Source: Polyangiaceae bacterium (GTDB lineage Bacteria; Myxococcota_A; Polyangia; Polyangiales; Polyangiaceae). From it: a stretch of DNA of 64,000 nt. A program made the translations under genes and the position numbers. The stretch spans positions 1,550,001 through 1,614,000 of the forward strand of contig JAWKRG010000002.1 in NCBI GenBank assembly GCA_041389725.1, in the 5' to 3' direction. The notes below the pieces were generated by a model that did not search any database, was not told the DNA's origin, and saw only the letters and a list, made by a program, of their open reading frames with translations. Of this stretch, positions 52,060 through 60,334 are shown piece after piece (within the stretch, counting starts at the first letter, position 1; the number at the start of each line of letters is the position of its first letter).

Positions 52060-53394
52060 ATGGAGACCCCCGCTTCCGCGGCTGCAGACGACTATTGGCG
52101 CCGACTGATGCACCGCTGGTTCGTACAGTACAACCCAACCTATCTGCTCAGCGGAGCCCTCGTGCTTGGCGGGGTAACGATGCTGTCTCGAGGATTTGCG
52201 GCGCAACACTCGCGACTCGGCAGCCTCGGCGTCTCCCTCATCGCCGAGGTGTACTCCTTCGCGCTGATTTTGGGAGCCGCGCTGCTGACCCGGATTCACC
52301 AGCGCCGCCCCGCGACCATGTTGCTCTTGCTGGCCATGCTCTACCAGGGAGACGTCACGCTGCACAACGAGACGGCGTCACAGTGGGGAACGCTCTGGCT
52401 AGTCGCCAGCGTCGCCTGGTTTGTCGTCTTCGGGCTCAAGCTGCGGATGGTCGCTTGGGCGGCGCACCTGCGGCTCTCACGTTCCAGTTGGTTCATCGCG
52501 CTCTTCGGCGCGGCCGGGCTAGCGGCGATCCCCCACATCCTGGCGTCGAGCACGCGCCACGGCGCGACCCTGATCACCGGCTGGGCGTTCGTGCTCGTCG
52601 CGGCAGCGCTGTGGACTCGCCGCGCGGTTGACAGTACGCGCACCCTCGACGCCTGGGCTGAAACCGTGCTCGCTCGATCCCGCATGGCAACGTGGGCCCT
52701 ATGGTTGGGCGTGGGAGCGCTTCACGTCGGCCTGTGGGTACGCGACGCACCTTTCTCGATCCCACTCTTGCTGCCTGGGCTCTGGCTCCTAGCCACGCGC
52801 TGGGTACGGCGCGAGAGCGTGGTGTGGTCGATGGTGTCGGTCGGACTCCTCGCCGTGGGAGTCGTCACTCCCCAGTCCCTCGCTCTGTATGCACTGATGT
52901 GCGCGGGCATTCTCGTCCTCCACGCCATGCGTCGTCCCGCACCCGACGCGGCTTCGACTCCGCAGCACGCAACAGGACCTTATCGCAGCGCTGCCAAGCC
53001 GCCGCCACCACCACCCGTCGACCTTCCCGAGTTCGCGGCGGCACCTTTGCCCGCGCGCTTGCGATTGCTCTCGGGCGCCGCGTTCGCGCTCTACCTTGCG
53101 GTCTGGACGCGCACCTATTCAGGCGGCGCACTCCCCGAGCACTCTCTTCTGTTGGACGCGTTGCTCGTCGTCGCATGCCTGTGGTTCATCCGGGCACGCT
53201 GCTTCACGCTTGCGCTGCCCACGCTCGCGTCCGCTACGCACTTCGGCTTTGCGGCCGGATGGCTCGGGGTCCCAAACACGCTCATCCAGTGGGGTGCCCT
53301 CTTCGTGAGCGCTGGGTTCGCCGCCCTGCTGCTGTCGTTGCTCACGAGTTTCCAGCTGCACCGCGCCGCCGCACGCCAACCTCCTCCCGACTGA
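52060..53394 (+). CDS. Polytopic membrane protein of unknown family
   Basis: About 444 residues from ATG 52060, with roughly ten to twelve hydrophobic segments (for example 'YLLSGALVLGGVTML', 'EVYSFALILGAALL', 'TLWLVASVAWFVVFG', 'ATLITGWAFVLVAAALW', 'IPLLLPGLWLLA', 'ALMCAGILVLHAM'). A Pro-rich cytoplasmic or periplasmic loop ('AAKPPPPPPVDLPEFAAAPL') separates the last group. It resembles the DUF2339-like or O-antigen-ligase-like class only in its hydrophobic pattern; no motif gives a function. The open frame upstream (51982) is Arg/Lys-rich noise. Confidence 0.72.
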   Translation: METPASAAADDYWRRLMHRWFVQYNPTYLLSGALVLGGVTMLSRGFAAQHSRLGSLGVSLIAEVYSFALILGAALLTRIHQRRPATMLLLLAMLYQGDVTLHNETASQWGTLWLVASVAWFVVFGLKLRMVAWAAHLRLSRSSWFIALFGAAGLAAIPHILASSTRHGATLITGWAFVLVAAALWTRRAVDSTRTLDAWAETVLARSRMATWALWLGVGALHVGLWVRDAPFSIPLLLPGLWLLATRWVRRESVVWSMVSVGLLAVGVVTPQSLALYALMCAGILVLHAMRRPAPDAASTPQHATGPYRSAAKPPPPPPVDLPEFAAAPLPARLRLLSGAAFALYLAVWTRTYSGGALPEHSLLLDALLVVACLWFIRARCFTLALPTLASATHFGFAAGWLGVPNTLIQWGALFVSAGFAALLLSLLTSFQLHRAAARQPPPD

Positions 53395-53577
53395 AGCACG
53401 CTCGAGTGCGGAGTGTGACCCTCGTCGCCTACACACACCCACACTGCGCGTGCGCTCCGCGGCGAGACGACGCAGCCATGCCAGACGTCAAGCTCTCGTC
53501 CCCTCACCCTTGTGGGCGCCGCGAAAGCGGATAAGATCAAGGCTGGTAAGTCTTCGCCTTTTGCTCCTGGAGGAAAC

Positions 53578-54768
53578 ATGGTCAGCGGTAGGTCGGTGGG
53601 TGTACGCGTTGCATTGATCGTGGCTGCCTCGTGCATGGCATTGCTGCACTGCGGTGGGGGCGACGAGAGCAGCGAGTTTGGCAACGGGAACGGTGGCAGC
53701 TCAGCCAACGGCGGCAACGGCGGCAACGGCGGCAACGGCGGTATCATCATCGACGGCGGCGCGGCCAATGGCGGAGGTGGCGGCGTGCTCGATCCGGATG
53801 CGGCATGCGCCGTAGAGAAGGACGAGGCGACGCTGACGCCGGTGAACATGTTCATCATGTTCGACCGCTCCGGCTCGATGAACCAGAACAACAAATGGAC
53901 CAATGCTTCGGCGGCACTGGTGTCCTTTTTCCAGGATCCCGGCACGGCTGGGCTGCGCGTGGCCCTGCGCTTCTTCCCCCACGACAAGCCGGTGGCAGGC
54001 TGCACCGGAGGCAACAACGGGACGTGCTCAATTCCGTCCTGTTCCCAGCCCCTGGTTCCGCTCGCCGCGCTGACCGCAGCGCCGGCGCCAGGTGACACCC
54101 ATGAGGCCGCACTCGTCTCCGCGGTCAATAGCCCTGCCAACGCCCCAGGCAACGGCGGCGGCACGCCCATGTATGCTGCCTTGGGCGGCGCGGAGCTGTG
54201 GGCGAAGACGTTTGCGACGGGTCACCCAGGCGAAAAGGTGGTGGTGATTCTAGTAACCGACGGCGCGCCGAACGGTTGCGATGAGAACATCGACCACATC
54301 GCGGCCCTCGCCTCCGACGCCCTGTCAACGAAGCAGATCAAGACCTACGCGGTAGGGTTGCAGGGTTCAAACGAGACCGACATGGACACCATCGCGCAAG
54401 CGGGTGGCACCACCAAGGGCTTCTTCATCGGCAACGGCAATGCACAGGCGGATCTGCTGGCAGCGCTGAAGGCCATTCAGGGCAGCACGGTGTCCTGCGA
54501 GTTCGTGGTGCCGAAGACGAGTCAGGGCGGTCAGCCCGTCGATCCGAACAAGGTCAACGTCAACCTGACTTCGGGCGGCTCGACGCAGACGCTGAATCAG
54601 GTCAAGGATGCCAACGGCTGCGCCAGCGGCGGCTGGTACTACGACGACGCCACCAATCCCAGCAAGATCACGTTGTGCCCGACGACCTGCACCTCGGTGC
54701 AAGCCGACAAGGCCGCCAAGATCGAGATCCTGCTCGGTTGCGCGACGATCTCGCAGCCTCCCCAGTAG
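53578..54768 (+). CDS. VWA-domain lipoprotein
   Basis: 396 residues from ATG 53578, preceded by GGAGGAAAC. The lipobox is 'MALLHC' (Cys 25). A Gly/Asn spacer leads to a von Willebrand A domain with the MIDAS 'MFIMFDRSGSMNQ' (DxSxS), 'GGGTPMYAALGGAELWAK' (Thr) and 'VVVILVTDGAPNGC' (Asp). After the VWA fold comes 'IKTYAVGLQGSNETDMDTIAQAGGT' and a Cys-containing tail. All MIDAS residues are present, so metal-dependent adhesion or binding at the cell surface is probable. Confidence 0.9.
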   Translation: MVSGRSVGVRVALIVAASCMALLHCGGGDESSEFGNGNGGSSANGGNGGNGGNGGIIIDGGAANGGGGGVLDPDAACAVEKDEATLTPVNMFIMFDRSGSMNQNNKWTNASAALVSFFQDPGTAGLRVALRFFPHDKPVAGCTGGNNGTCSIPSCSQPLVPLAALTAAPAPGDTHEAALVSAVNSPANAPGNGGGTPMYAALGGAELWAKTFATGHPGEKVVVILVTDGAPNGCDENIDHIAALASDALSTKQIKTYAVGLQGSNETDMDTIAQAGGTTKGFFIGNGNAQADLLAALKAIQGSTVSCEFVVPKTSQGGQPVDPNKVNVNLTSGGSTQTLNQVKDANGCASGGWYYDDATNPSKITLCPTTCTSVQADKAAKIEILLGCATISQPPQ

Positions 54769-54969
54769 GTCGCCGGGGCCAGCGAGGCGCCGCGCCCCAC
54801 GACAAGCAGCGCAGCGCGAGAACCAGTCAAACCACCTCCAAGTCCGTTCTCCGCGACGAGCGTTGCGCGATGTCGGCTGCGGCGACGCTCGCGTGGAAGA
54901 TCCCGTGCCGGCGTCCGTACTAGGGCCGACTTTGATGGCTCCTCGGCAATCGCGAGGAGGGAGGTAATC

Positions 54970-55437
54970 ATGATTCGACTCGACAAGATCCTGGTGGCGG
55001 GGTTGCTTCTGGCCGCCTGTTCCAAGCCTGCGGCAAAGGCAGAGGACACTTCGGCGGCGGCCAGCGGCGCAGCGGCTCCTGCTTCGGCGGCCGCGGGGGA
55101 ACCCAGCACCCCTGCCACGGACGTGGTCGGCTCTCTGCCCAAGCTGGGCAAGCTGGATGAAGTCGACTTCGAGTCCGCCAAGAAGACCTTCACCGATGCC
55201 GGCTGGAAGGTTGCCGGCACCGCCACCAAGAGCGCGATGTACGCGATGACGCTGACGCTGACCAAGGACGACGCGACGATCAAGCTGCACTACTATCGCG
55301 ATGGCGGCAGCTCCTGGAAGAAGCGCCTGGAGAAGGACGGCGCTACCATCCACGAAGCTGGCAACGTGCTCGTAGGAGTGAACGTGGAGCAGGGCAACCT
55401 GGATCCGAAGAAGGTGCTCGACGCGATCCTGGGTTGA
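54970..55437 (+). CDS. Small lipoprotein (paralogue of the gene at 991)
   Basis: 155 residues from ATG 54970 with the strong ribosome site GGAGGGAGG. The lipobox is 'LLLAAC' (Cys 17). A Ala/Ser/Pro spacer of about 35 residues precedes a domain beginning 'KLGKLDEVDFESAKKTFTDAGWKVAG', with 'AMTLTLTKDDATIKLHYYRDG' and 'GNVLVGVNVEQGNLDPKKVLDAILG'. The same blocks in the same order appear in the lipoprotein at 991-1623. Region 54769-54969 upstream shows nothing else. Unknown function. Confidence 0.78.
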   Translation: MIRLDKILVAGLLLAACSKPAAKAEDTSAAASGAAAPASAAAGEPSTPATDVVGSLPKLGKLDEVDFESAKKTFTDAGWKVAGTATKSAMYAMTLTLTKDDATIKLHYYRDGGSSWKKRLEKDGATIHEAGNVLVGVNVEQGNLDPKKVLDAILG

Positions 55438-55486
55438 TCGAGCGGGCGCAGTTCCAACGCTGTGTCGAAGTAGGTAGAGTGCGGAA

Positions 55487-56200
55487 GTGACTTCTTTCCC
55501 CGCCCCACTTCGGCGCAGCGTTGCTGTCGCCCTTTCCCTGGGAGGCATCGCGTGCGTCGCTTGTGCGGCCAGCCCCGGAGCGCAGACGACGGCTGCGACG
55601 CCCGCTGCGCCAGCCACCCCGCCGGATTCGCGGTCTGCTGCGGCGCCGACCCAAGATTGGCAGAAGCTCGTCGACGAGTGGAAGTACACGCAGCCCCTGC
55701 CTGACTTCGAGTTGGTCGCACACACGGGCAAGCCCTTCAAGCTGTCGGAGTTGGGCGACGGATACGTCTTCGTCGGTTTCATCTTCACGCACTGCCAGGT
55801 GCGCACTGCCTGCCCACTGACGATGCAGAAGATGAAGGCAGTGCAAAGCGAGTGGTTCCGCCTCGAGGCAAGTGGAGGCACCAAGGGACGCAAGCTTCGG
55901 CTGCTGACGTTGACCATCGACCCCGAGAACGACACCCCAGCAGCGCTGAAGGAGTACGGCGAGATCTACCGCGTCGACTTCAAGGACTGGACCTTCGCCA
56001 CCGGACCCGAGGGTCTGATGCGCGAGGGACTGCCGTCCATGCTGGGCATCATGGTGATGCCGGACGGGCAGGGAACCATTTCCCACGGCGTCAAAGCCTC
56101 GCTGATTGCGCCGGGACTTGCCGTCATCGAATCGTGGGATGACAACGCCTTCGAGGCCGAGCAAGTTGTCGCGAAGGTACTCGAGCACGGCGCCGGCTGA
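55487..56200 (+). CDS. SCO1/SenC-family thioredoxin-fold lipoprotein
   Basis: 237 residues. The N-terminus has a signal with 'GIACVACAAS', so probably a lipoprotein. The thioredoxin fold has 'LPDFELVAHTGKPFKLSELGDGYVFVGFIFTHC' then 'CPLTMQKM', giving a C-x5-C site (as in one SCO subgroup; the mitochondrial type is C-x3-C). 'LTLTIDPENDTP' and 'ISHGVKASLIAPG' supply the later conserved His. Proteins of this family carry copper or act in thiol redox chemistry during cytochrome oxidase assembly. No oxidase gene is near. Confidence 0.85.
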   Translation: MTSFPAPLRRSVAVALSLGGIACVACAASPGAQTTAATPAAPATPPDSRSAAAPTQDWQKLVDEWKYTQPLPDFELVAHTGKPFKLSELGDGYVFVGFIFTHCQVRTACPLTMQKMKAVQSEWFRLEASGGTKGRKLRLLTLTIDPENDTPAALKEYGEIYRVDFKDWTFATGPEGLMREGLPSMLGIMVMPDGQGTISHGVKASLIAPGLAVIESWDDNAFEAEQVVAKVLEHGAG

Positions 56201-56256
56201 GCCCCAGGGCACACGACCCTGCTGACGTCGGCCCGGGTGACGGCTATCTTGGACGG

Positions 56257-56937
56257 ATGCTCCCTGAAATGCCCCTCGCCCGTCGAATCTCGAACCGTTT
56301 GGTCGTGTTGATGGTGGTCGCATCGACATTCGCTTGCAGCGGCGGTGGCGAAGACTCCGGCACGAGTGGCAGCTTCGCCTGTGAAAACGCGGAGTACGGC
56401 TGCATTCGCGGGCATCTGGCGCCCGCCGAGAACTTCTCGGTGGTGTTCGACGACAGCGAGGAGTCCTTCGTAGGCGAGCAAGACTTCGCCGCGCGTTTCG
56501 AAGCGGTGTTCATGCCGCGCATCAAGACCATCGTTCCCTACGACCAGGACGATGAAGTCACGGTCAGTCCGCCAGCATCTGCGAGTTTCCTCGAAGGCTC
56601 CTACGCCTTCGTCCAAAGCGACACCCGCTATCTCCAGGTCGACTTGAATTCGGTAACGCCGAGAATCGATGGCCTGGTTGCCGACACCTACGACTTCGAC
56701 GTGGTGCGCGAAAGCCAGATCCACTTCAAGCTCATTACTGGCGGAAGCTTCACCACGCAGAACATCTGCATGTTGCTGATCGCCCACGTACCAGACCAGC
56801 AGATCAATCCCGAGGTTCAGGGCCAGGCCAGTCGCGACGTGGGCACCCTCCGGCGCTTCAAGTTCTTCGCACGAGACGACTTCACGGGTTGCGACAAAAA
56901 GGCGAAGGACGTGCCCAAAGCGGAGCGCAGCCTGTAG
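56257..56937 (+). CDS. Lipoprotein of unknown family
   Basis: 226 residues (ATG 56257; ATG 56269 also possible). The lipobox is 'VVASTFAC'. The mature part is short of Gly-rich spacer and reads 'FACENAEYGCIRGHLAPAENFSVVFDDSEESF', 'FMPRIKTIVPYDQDDEVTVSPP', 'YAFVQSDTRYLQVDLNSVTPRIDGLVADTYDFDVVRESQIHFKLITGGSFTTQNICMLL'. It is acidic and beta-rich. I do not recognise the fold. Single-gene unit. Confidence 0.72.
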   Translation: MLPEMPLARRISNRLVVLMVVASTFACSGGGEDSGTSGSFACENAEYGCIRGHLAPAENFSVVFDDSEESFVGEQDFAARFEAVFMPRIKTIVPYDQDDEVTVSPPASASFLEGSYAFVQSDTRYLQVDLNSVTPRIDGLVADTYDFDVVRESQIHFKLITGGSFTTQNICMLLIAHVPDQQINPEVQGQASRDVGTLRRFKFFARDDFTGCDKKAKDVPKAERSL

Positions 56938-56989
56938 CGCTGCGCACTCGGACTCCAGCGACGCCGGGGTTTTGCTAGGCTCCCTGCCA

Positions 56990-57493
56990 ATGCCGCAGTT
57001 CGACTGGGCACACCGCAGTGCTGGCGCTCAGATCGCGCGCGAGGACAACTTCGTCTTCGCGCAGTTCACTCACGTGCCGCCCATCGAGGTGTTCGCGGCG
57101 TATCGCCACGCCCTCGACACGGCCCTGAGTCGCAGACGCGGCCAGGTTGCGGCGATTCATCTGGCACAACCTTCGAGCCCTGGTGTGGATCGCAGTCAGA
57201 TGAACGCCGAGTTCATGAAGCTGCTGCGAGACTACGACGGCCGCCTGGCGGCGGCAGCGCTCGTGATCCTGAGCGAGGGGTTCATGAATGCGATGCTGCG
57301 ATCCATGGCCTGGTTGGTAGTCAACAGCGCTCGCCCGAAAACCCCTGTGAAGATCCTCAATCGGGTGGACGAGGCCTGCAGCTTCGTGGCCGCCGCGACC
57401 GGTGCGGACGAGCCCACCTTGGCCAGATCCCTCCGGCAGTTTCAGTTCGACGCCGAGCACGGTCCACCCCAGGACGGTCCCGCGACACTCTAG
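56990..57493 (+). CDS. Cytoplasmic protein of unknown family, STAS-like pattern
   Basis: About 167 residues from ATG 56990; an in-frame codon at 56972 is earlier. No signal peptide. The pattern 'EDNFVFAQFTHVPPIEVFAAYRHALDTALSRRRGQVAAIHLAQPSSPGVD...MNAEFMKLLRDYDGRLAAAALVILSEGFMNAMLRSMAWLVVNSARPKTPVKILNRVDEAC' alternates strand and helix. It resembles the STAS-like (SpoIIAA-fold) proteins repeated in myxobacterial genomes, though the serine of true anti-sigma antagonists is not evident. The gap after it (57494-57768) holds a 22-bp tandem duplication at the end of the next gene and nothing else. Confidence 0.62.
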   Translation: MPQFDWAHRSAGAQIAREDNFVFAQFTHVPPIEVFAAYRHALDTALSRRRGQVAAIHLAQPSSPGVDRSQMNAEFMKLLRDYDGRLAAAALVILSEGFMNAMLRSMAWLVVNSARPKTPVKILNRVDEACSFVAAATGADEPTLARSLRQFQFDAEHGPPQDGPATL

Positions 57494-57768
57494 CAAGCGG
57501 CAGGGCAGGCGCCCTACGAGCGCTCCTCGTCCCAATCGGCGGCGGCATCGTGATGGTGCTCACCTACCGGCTGTGCCTTCTTCGTGGCGCCATACATCGT
57601 GCGCCTGTGGCGCGTGCCGGCGGCTGTCCCTGCGGCGGAACTGCTCGCTCGCGCGCGCGAAGTGCCAGTGCGGCCCTTGCCCAGGTGGGACTAGGTGAAC
57701 CGCCAGCGTGGGCTCGACGCTCGCGTATCGAGGGCTGTTGGTCGCGCTAGCGCTTGGCCGACCGCGCC

Positions 57769-58935
57769 CTAGCGCTTGGCCCGCCCGCGCGGCGAATGCC
57801 AGCGACGCTTCACGTGCACCTTGAGCACGTCCCGGTACAGGCCGATGTGCGCGCAATGGTCCATCTTGTCGTTGCCGTTGTAGCCACGCACATGGAAGTT
57901 CCCACGCGAATAGCGACTGATCAAATCCAAACCCATCGGATCGGTTCCGCGCGGCGTCGACCGGCGGGCTTTGCCACCTACCTTTTGGATTAGGAAGTTC
58001 GCCGTCTCCGTCGTGGACGCGTAGCCCGGCGGAATGATCGAGGAGTGGCTCACGAACATGAACTTCTTGCCGCGCGCCGCGTCCTGCGCCCAATCGACGA
58101 AGGGCTTGAGCTGAGTTTCGTTCAGGCTGTTGCCAGAATAGCCGGAGTGCAGACCATCGAGCAGAATGACCGTGTCGACGAGATTCTTGCCGTAATCCTG
58201 GGTGATGATCTCTTGCACCGAGCCGTAGCCAGCGCTCCAGGAAGACAGCCCCACATGACGCACGCGCGCGTTCTTCTTGCCGGTCTTTTGCGCGACCGCC
58301 TTCTCGACGCTGTCCACGAGTTGCTTGAAAGCTTGCGGTGACTGGAACGCGGAGGCGTAGGGCCCCGACCCCAGGCCCAGGTCGATTCCGACCAGCACCG
58401 CACCATCCATCACCTGAACCCACTCTTTGCGCACGGCCTCGTGGCCATGGAAGTGGAACATCACGTCGAAGCGGCCGCCAGGCGAGACGCCGCCGCTCTG
58501 CGGCATGATCATCTGACCCATGCTCGGCGCGCGGCTCCAGCGGTCGTAGATGCCGTATCCCGGGTCCGGCGTGTTGCAGGGATTGATGCCTCGTTCCTTC
58601 GCGGACTTCTGCACCTGGGTGGAGGCAGACGGCTTGCGAATCTTGGACTCGTCGGTGTTGCCGCTCCGCTTGCGCGTATTCGGTTTCTCGTTCTTGTTCG
58701 GAATGACGAGTTCCTGGCCCGGCTTGATGGCGTCGTCCTCTTCCAAACCGTTCTTCGCCCGCAAGGCAGCAACCGTCACGCCGTAGCGACGCGCGATTCC
58801 CCAGAGCGAGTGACCCTTTTCCACTTTGTGCACGCGCGCCCCCGCCGCTTGTGCCGAGCGCAGCTCGACTGGACCGACGAGGGCCAGGGCGCCCATGATG
58901 ACCAGGGCCGCACGTAGGTGGGGGCAACGCGGCAT
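57769..58935 (-). CDS. Secreted LysM protein with alpha/beta-hydrolase-like domain
   Basis: 388 residues from ATG 58935. A signal peptide ('AALVIMGALALVGPVELRSAQAAG') is followed by a LysM domain ('VHKVEKGHSLWGIARRYGVTVAALRAKNGLEEDDAIKPGQELVIP'), which binds peptidoglycan. A charged linker of about 45 residues leads to a hydrolase-like domain: 'FDVMFHFHGHEAVRKEW', 'VGLSSWSAGYGSVQEII' (S-W-S-A-G, a GxSxG variant), 'DTVILLDGLHSGYSGNS' and 'GNFHVRGYNGNDKMDHC' (possible catalytic His). A wall-associated esterase or peptidase-like role is plausible. The frame extends far upstream (to 59766) without content. Confidence 0.85.
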   Translation of the reverse strand: MPRCPHLRAALVIMGALALVGPVELRSAQAAGARVHKVEKGHSLWGIARRYGVTVAALRAKNGLEEDDAIKPGQELVIPNKNEKPNTRKRSGNTDESKIRKPSASTQVQKSAKERGINPCNTPDPGYGIYDRWSRAPSMGQMIMPQSGGVSPGGRFDVMFHFHGHEAVRKEWVQVMDGAVLVGIDLGLGSGPYASAFQSPQAFKQLVDSVEKAVAQKTGKKNARVRHVGLSSWSAGYGSVQEIITQDYGKNLVDTVILLDGLHSGYSGNSLNETQLKPFVDWAQDAARGKKFMFVSHSSIIPPGYASTTETANFLIQKVGGKARRSTPRGTDPMGLDLISRYSRGNFHVRGYNGNDKMDHCAHIGLYRDVLKVHVKRRWHSPRGRAKR

Positions 58936-59115
58936 CCCGAGAGGACCCCAGTCTTTTCCCACCCTGGGCTGCTTTTCAACTTCACGGTGCCGATTTTCCT
59001 GGCAGCGTCGGTGAGACGCATGGGTAACTGCCGAGAAACACGACGAATTTCTGCAAGCACGCCAATCCTGCGCACGCATTTCAGCGGCCGTCCGTCTAAG
59101 GTCACGAGGATGCAC

Positions 59116-60069
59116 ATGAAACGCCACCTGATTCTGCTCACGACCGCACTTTTGGCAGCAACACAGATTGGCTGCGAGGTCGCCTGCATCGAGGACGGGT
59201 CCGGAACCCGCTGTACGGCGAAGAGCCTCAATCGCTATGACGGAGTGCCTCCGGCGCCCCAGGCTTTCACGCCGGCGGCGGGCGCGCCCATCAGCGTCGA
59301 CGTGCTCTACGGCAACGTGTACGTGACGCGCAGCACCACGCCGCAGGTGGTCGTGGAATTCAAGCCTTTCGCCTACGCGGCCTATGACAACAAGGCGACT
59401 GCGGATCGTGAGCTCGCCGAGAACCTGCGCGTGAGCGCAGTACAACAGGGCGGCATCCAAGTCAGCGTCGCGCGTGAGGGCGGCAGCAACGGTCTCGGAG
59501 CCGACGTGATTCTGCGAGTCCCCGACAGCTTCGATGGTGCGCTCGAGATCACGAATCGCGCGGGTGGCCCCGTCAACCACTTCGACATCAAGGCGGACTT
59601 CGTGGGTCGCGCCAGGGCGCTCACCGTGCGCAACAGCGCCTCGCTCGGCCAGTGCTACGTGCAGGGCGCGGCGACGGTGCAGACGACGAACGTGCAGTGC
59701 AACAACGCAATCAGCGTCTTCGACGTCAGCGGCACCGTGAACATCACCAACGACAAGCGCGACCACGAGGGCGGCACGCCTGCCGTCACTCTGCGCATGG
59801 CGGCGGTGGGAGGCGGCGGGCGCATCCTGACGGCTTCAGGCAGCATCAATGCCACCTTCCCCGCTTCGGGCGGCTACGCACTGACCGCACGGGCCGCCAG
59901 CCGTGGACAGGTGCAGGAAGGCGCGCTGCCGGCGAACTGCACCAAGCAGGAACGTGGCCCCGGCGACAAGATCATCACCTGCGGCAACGGCCCCCACTAC
60001 GAGCTCACCGCGGGCCACGCCCCCACCGGCGCTCCCCGCGACGCCAACGTCGTGCTGTCCTACCGCTGA
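59116..60069 (+). CDS. DUF4097-like/adhesin-type beta-repeat lipoprotein
   Basis: 317 residues from ATG 59116, with AGGA six bases upstream (ATG 59110 is in frame). The lipobox is 'ATQIGC' (Cys 20). The rest is beta-rich: 'ISVDVLYGNVYVTRSTTPQVVVEFKPF', 'GIQVSVAREG', 'VILRVPDSFDGALEITNRAG', 'NCTKQERGPGDKI'. The stacked short strands resemble the DUF4097/putative auto-transporter adhesin (right-handed beta-helix) pattern. It is divergent from the LysM gene, with 180 bases between starts. Confidence 0.72.
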   Translation: MKRHLILLTTALLAATQIGCEVACIEDGSGTRCTAKSLNRYDGVPPAPQAFTPAAGAPISVDVLYGNVYVTRSTTPQVVVEFKPFAYAAYDNKATADRELAENLRVSAVQQGGIQVSVAREGGSNGLGADVILRVPDSFDGALEITNRAGGPVNHFDIKADFVGRARALTVRNSASLGQCYVQGAATVQTTNVQCNNAISVFDVSGTVNITNDKRDHEGGTPAVTLRMAAVGGGGRILTASGSINATFPASGGYALTARAASRGQVQEGALPANCTKQERGPGDKIITCGNGPHYELTAGHAPTGAPRDANVVLSYR

Positions 60070-60334
60070 GTGCGGCGCGGTTCTCAGCTTTCGGGACGCG
60101 TCTTCGAGGTTCGCATCTGCTCGGGCGAGGCGTCGCGGAGGATTTCACTCCAGGACCGTCTTCTTGGGTCTCGCCCCTCGGCGGCGCGGAGCACTACTCC
60201 CGTGAAGCCCGGCCGTGCAGTGCTGGTGGCAATCTGCCGTCGGTGTGGAATTTCGCCGAAAAAACGACCGCCGAGGAACTCGCGCACACTATCCTACATT
60301 GGCGCCTTGTGCTCTCCTGAAGAGGGAGATCGCC

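Noticed and set aside
55487..56200. SCO-like protein seemed to lack the canonical C-x3-C site and the conserved His
   Set aside because: A C-x5-C form is known in an SCO subgroup, and 'ISHGVKASLI' supplies the His, so the site is probably complete.
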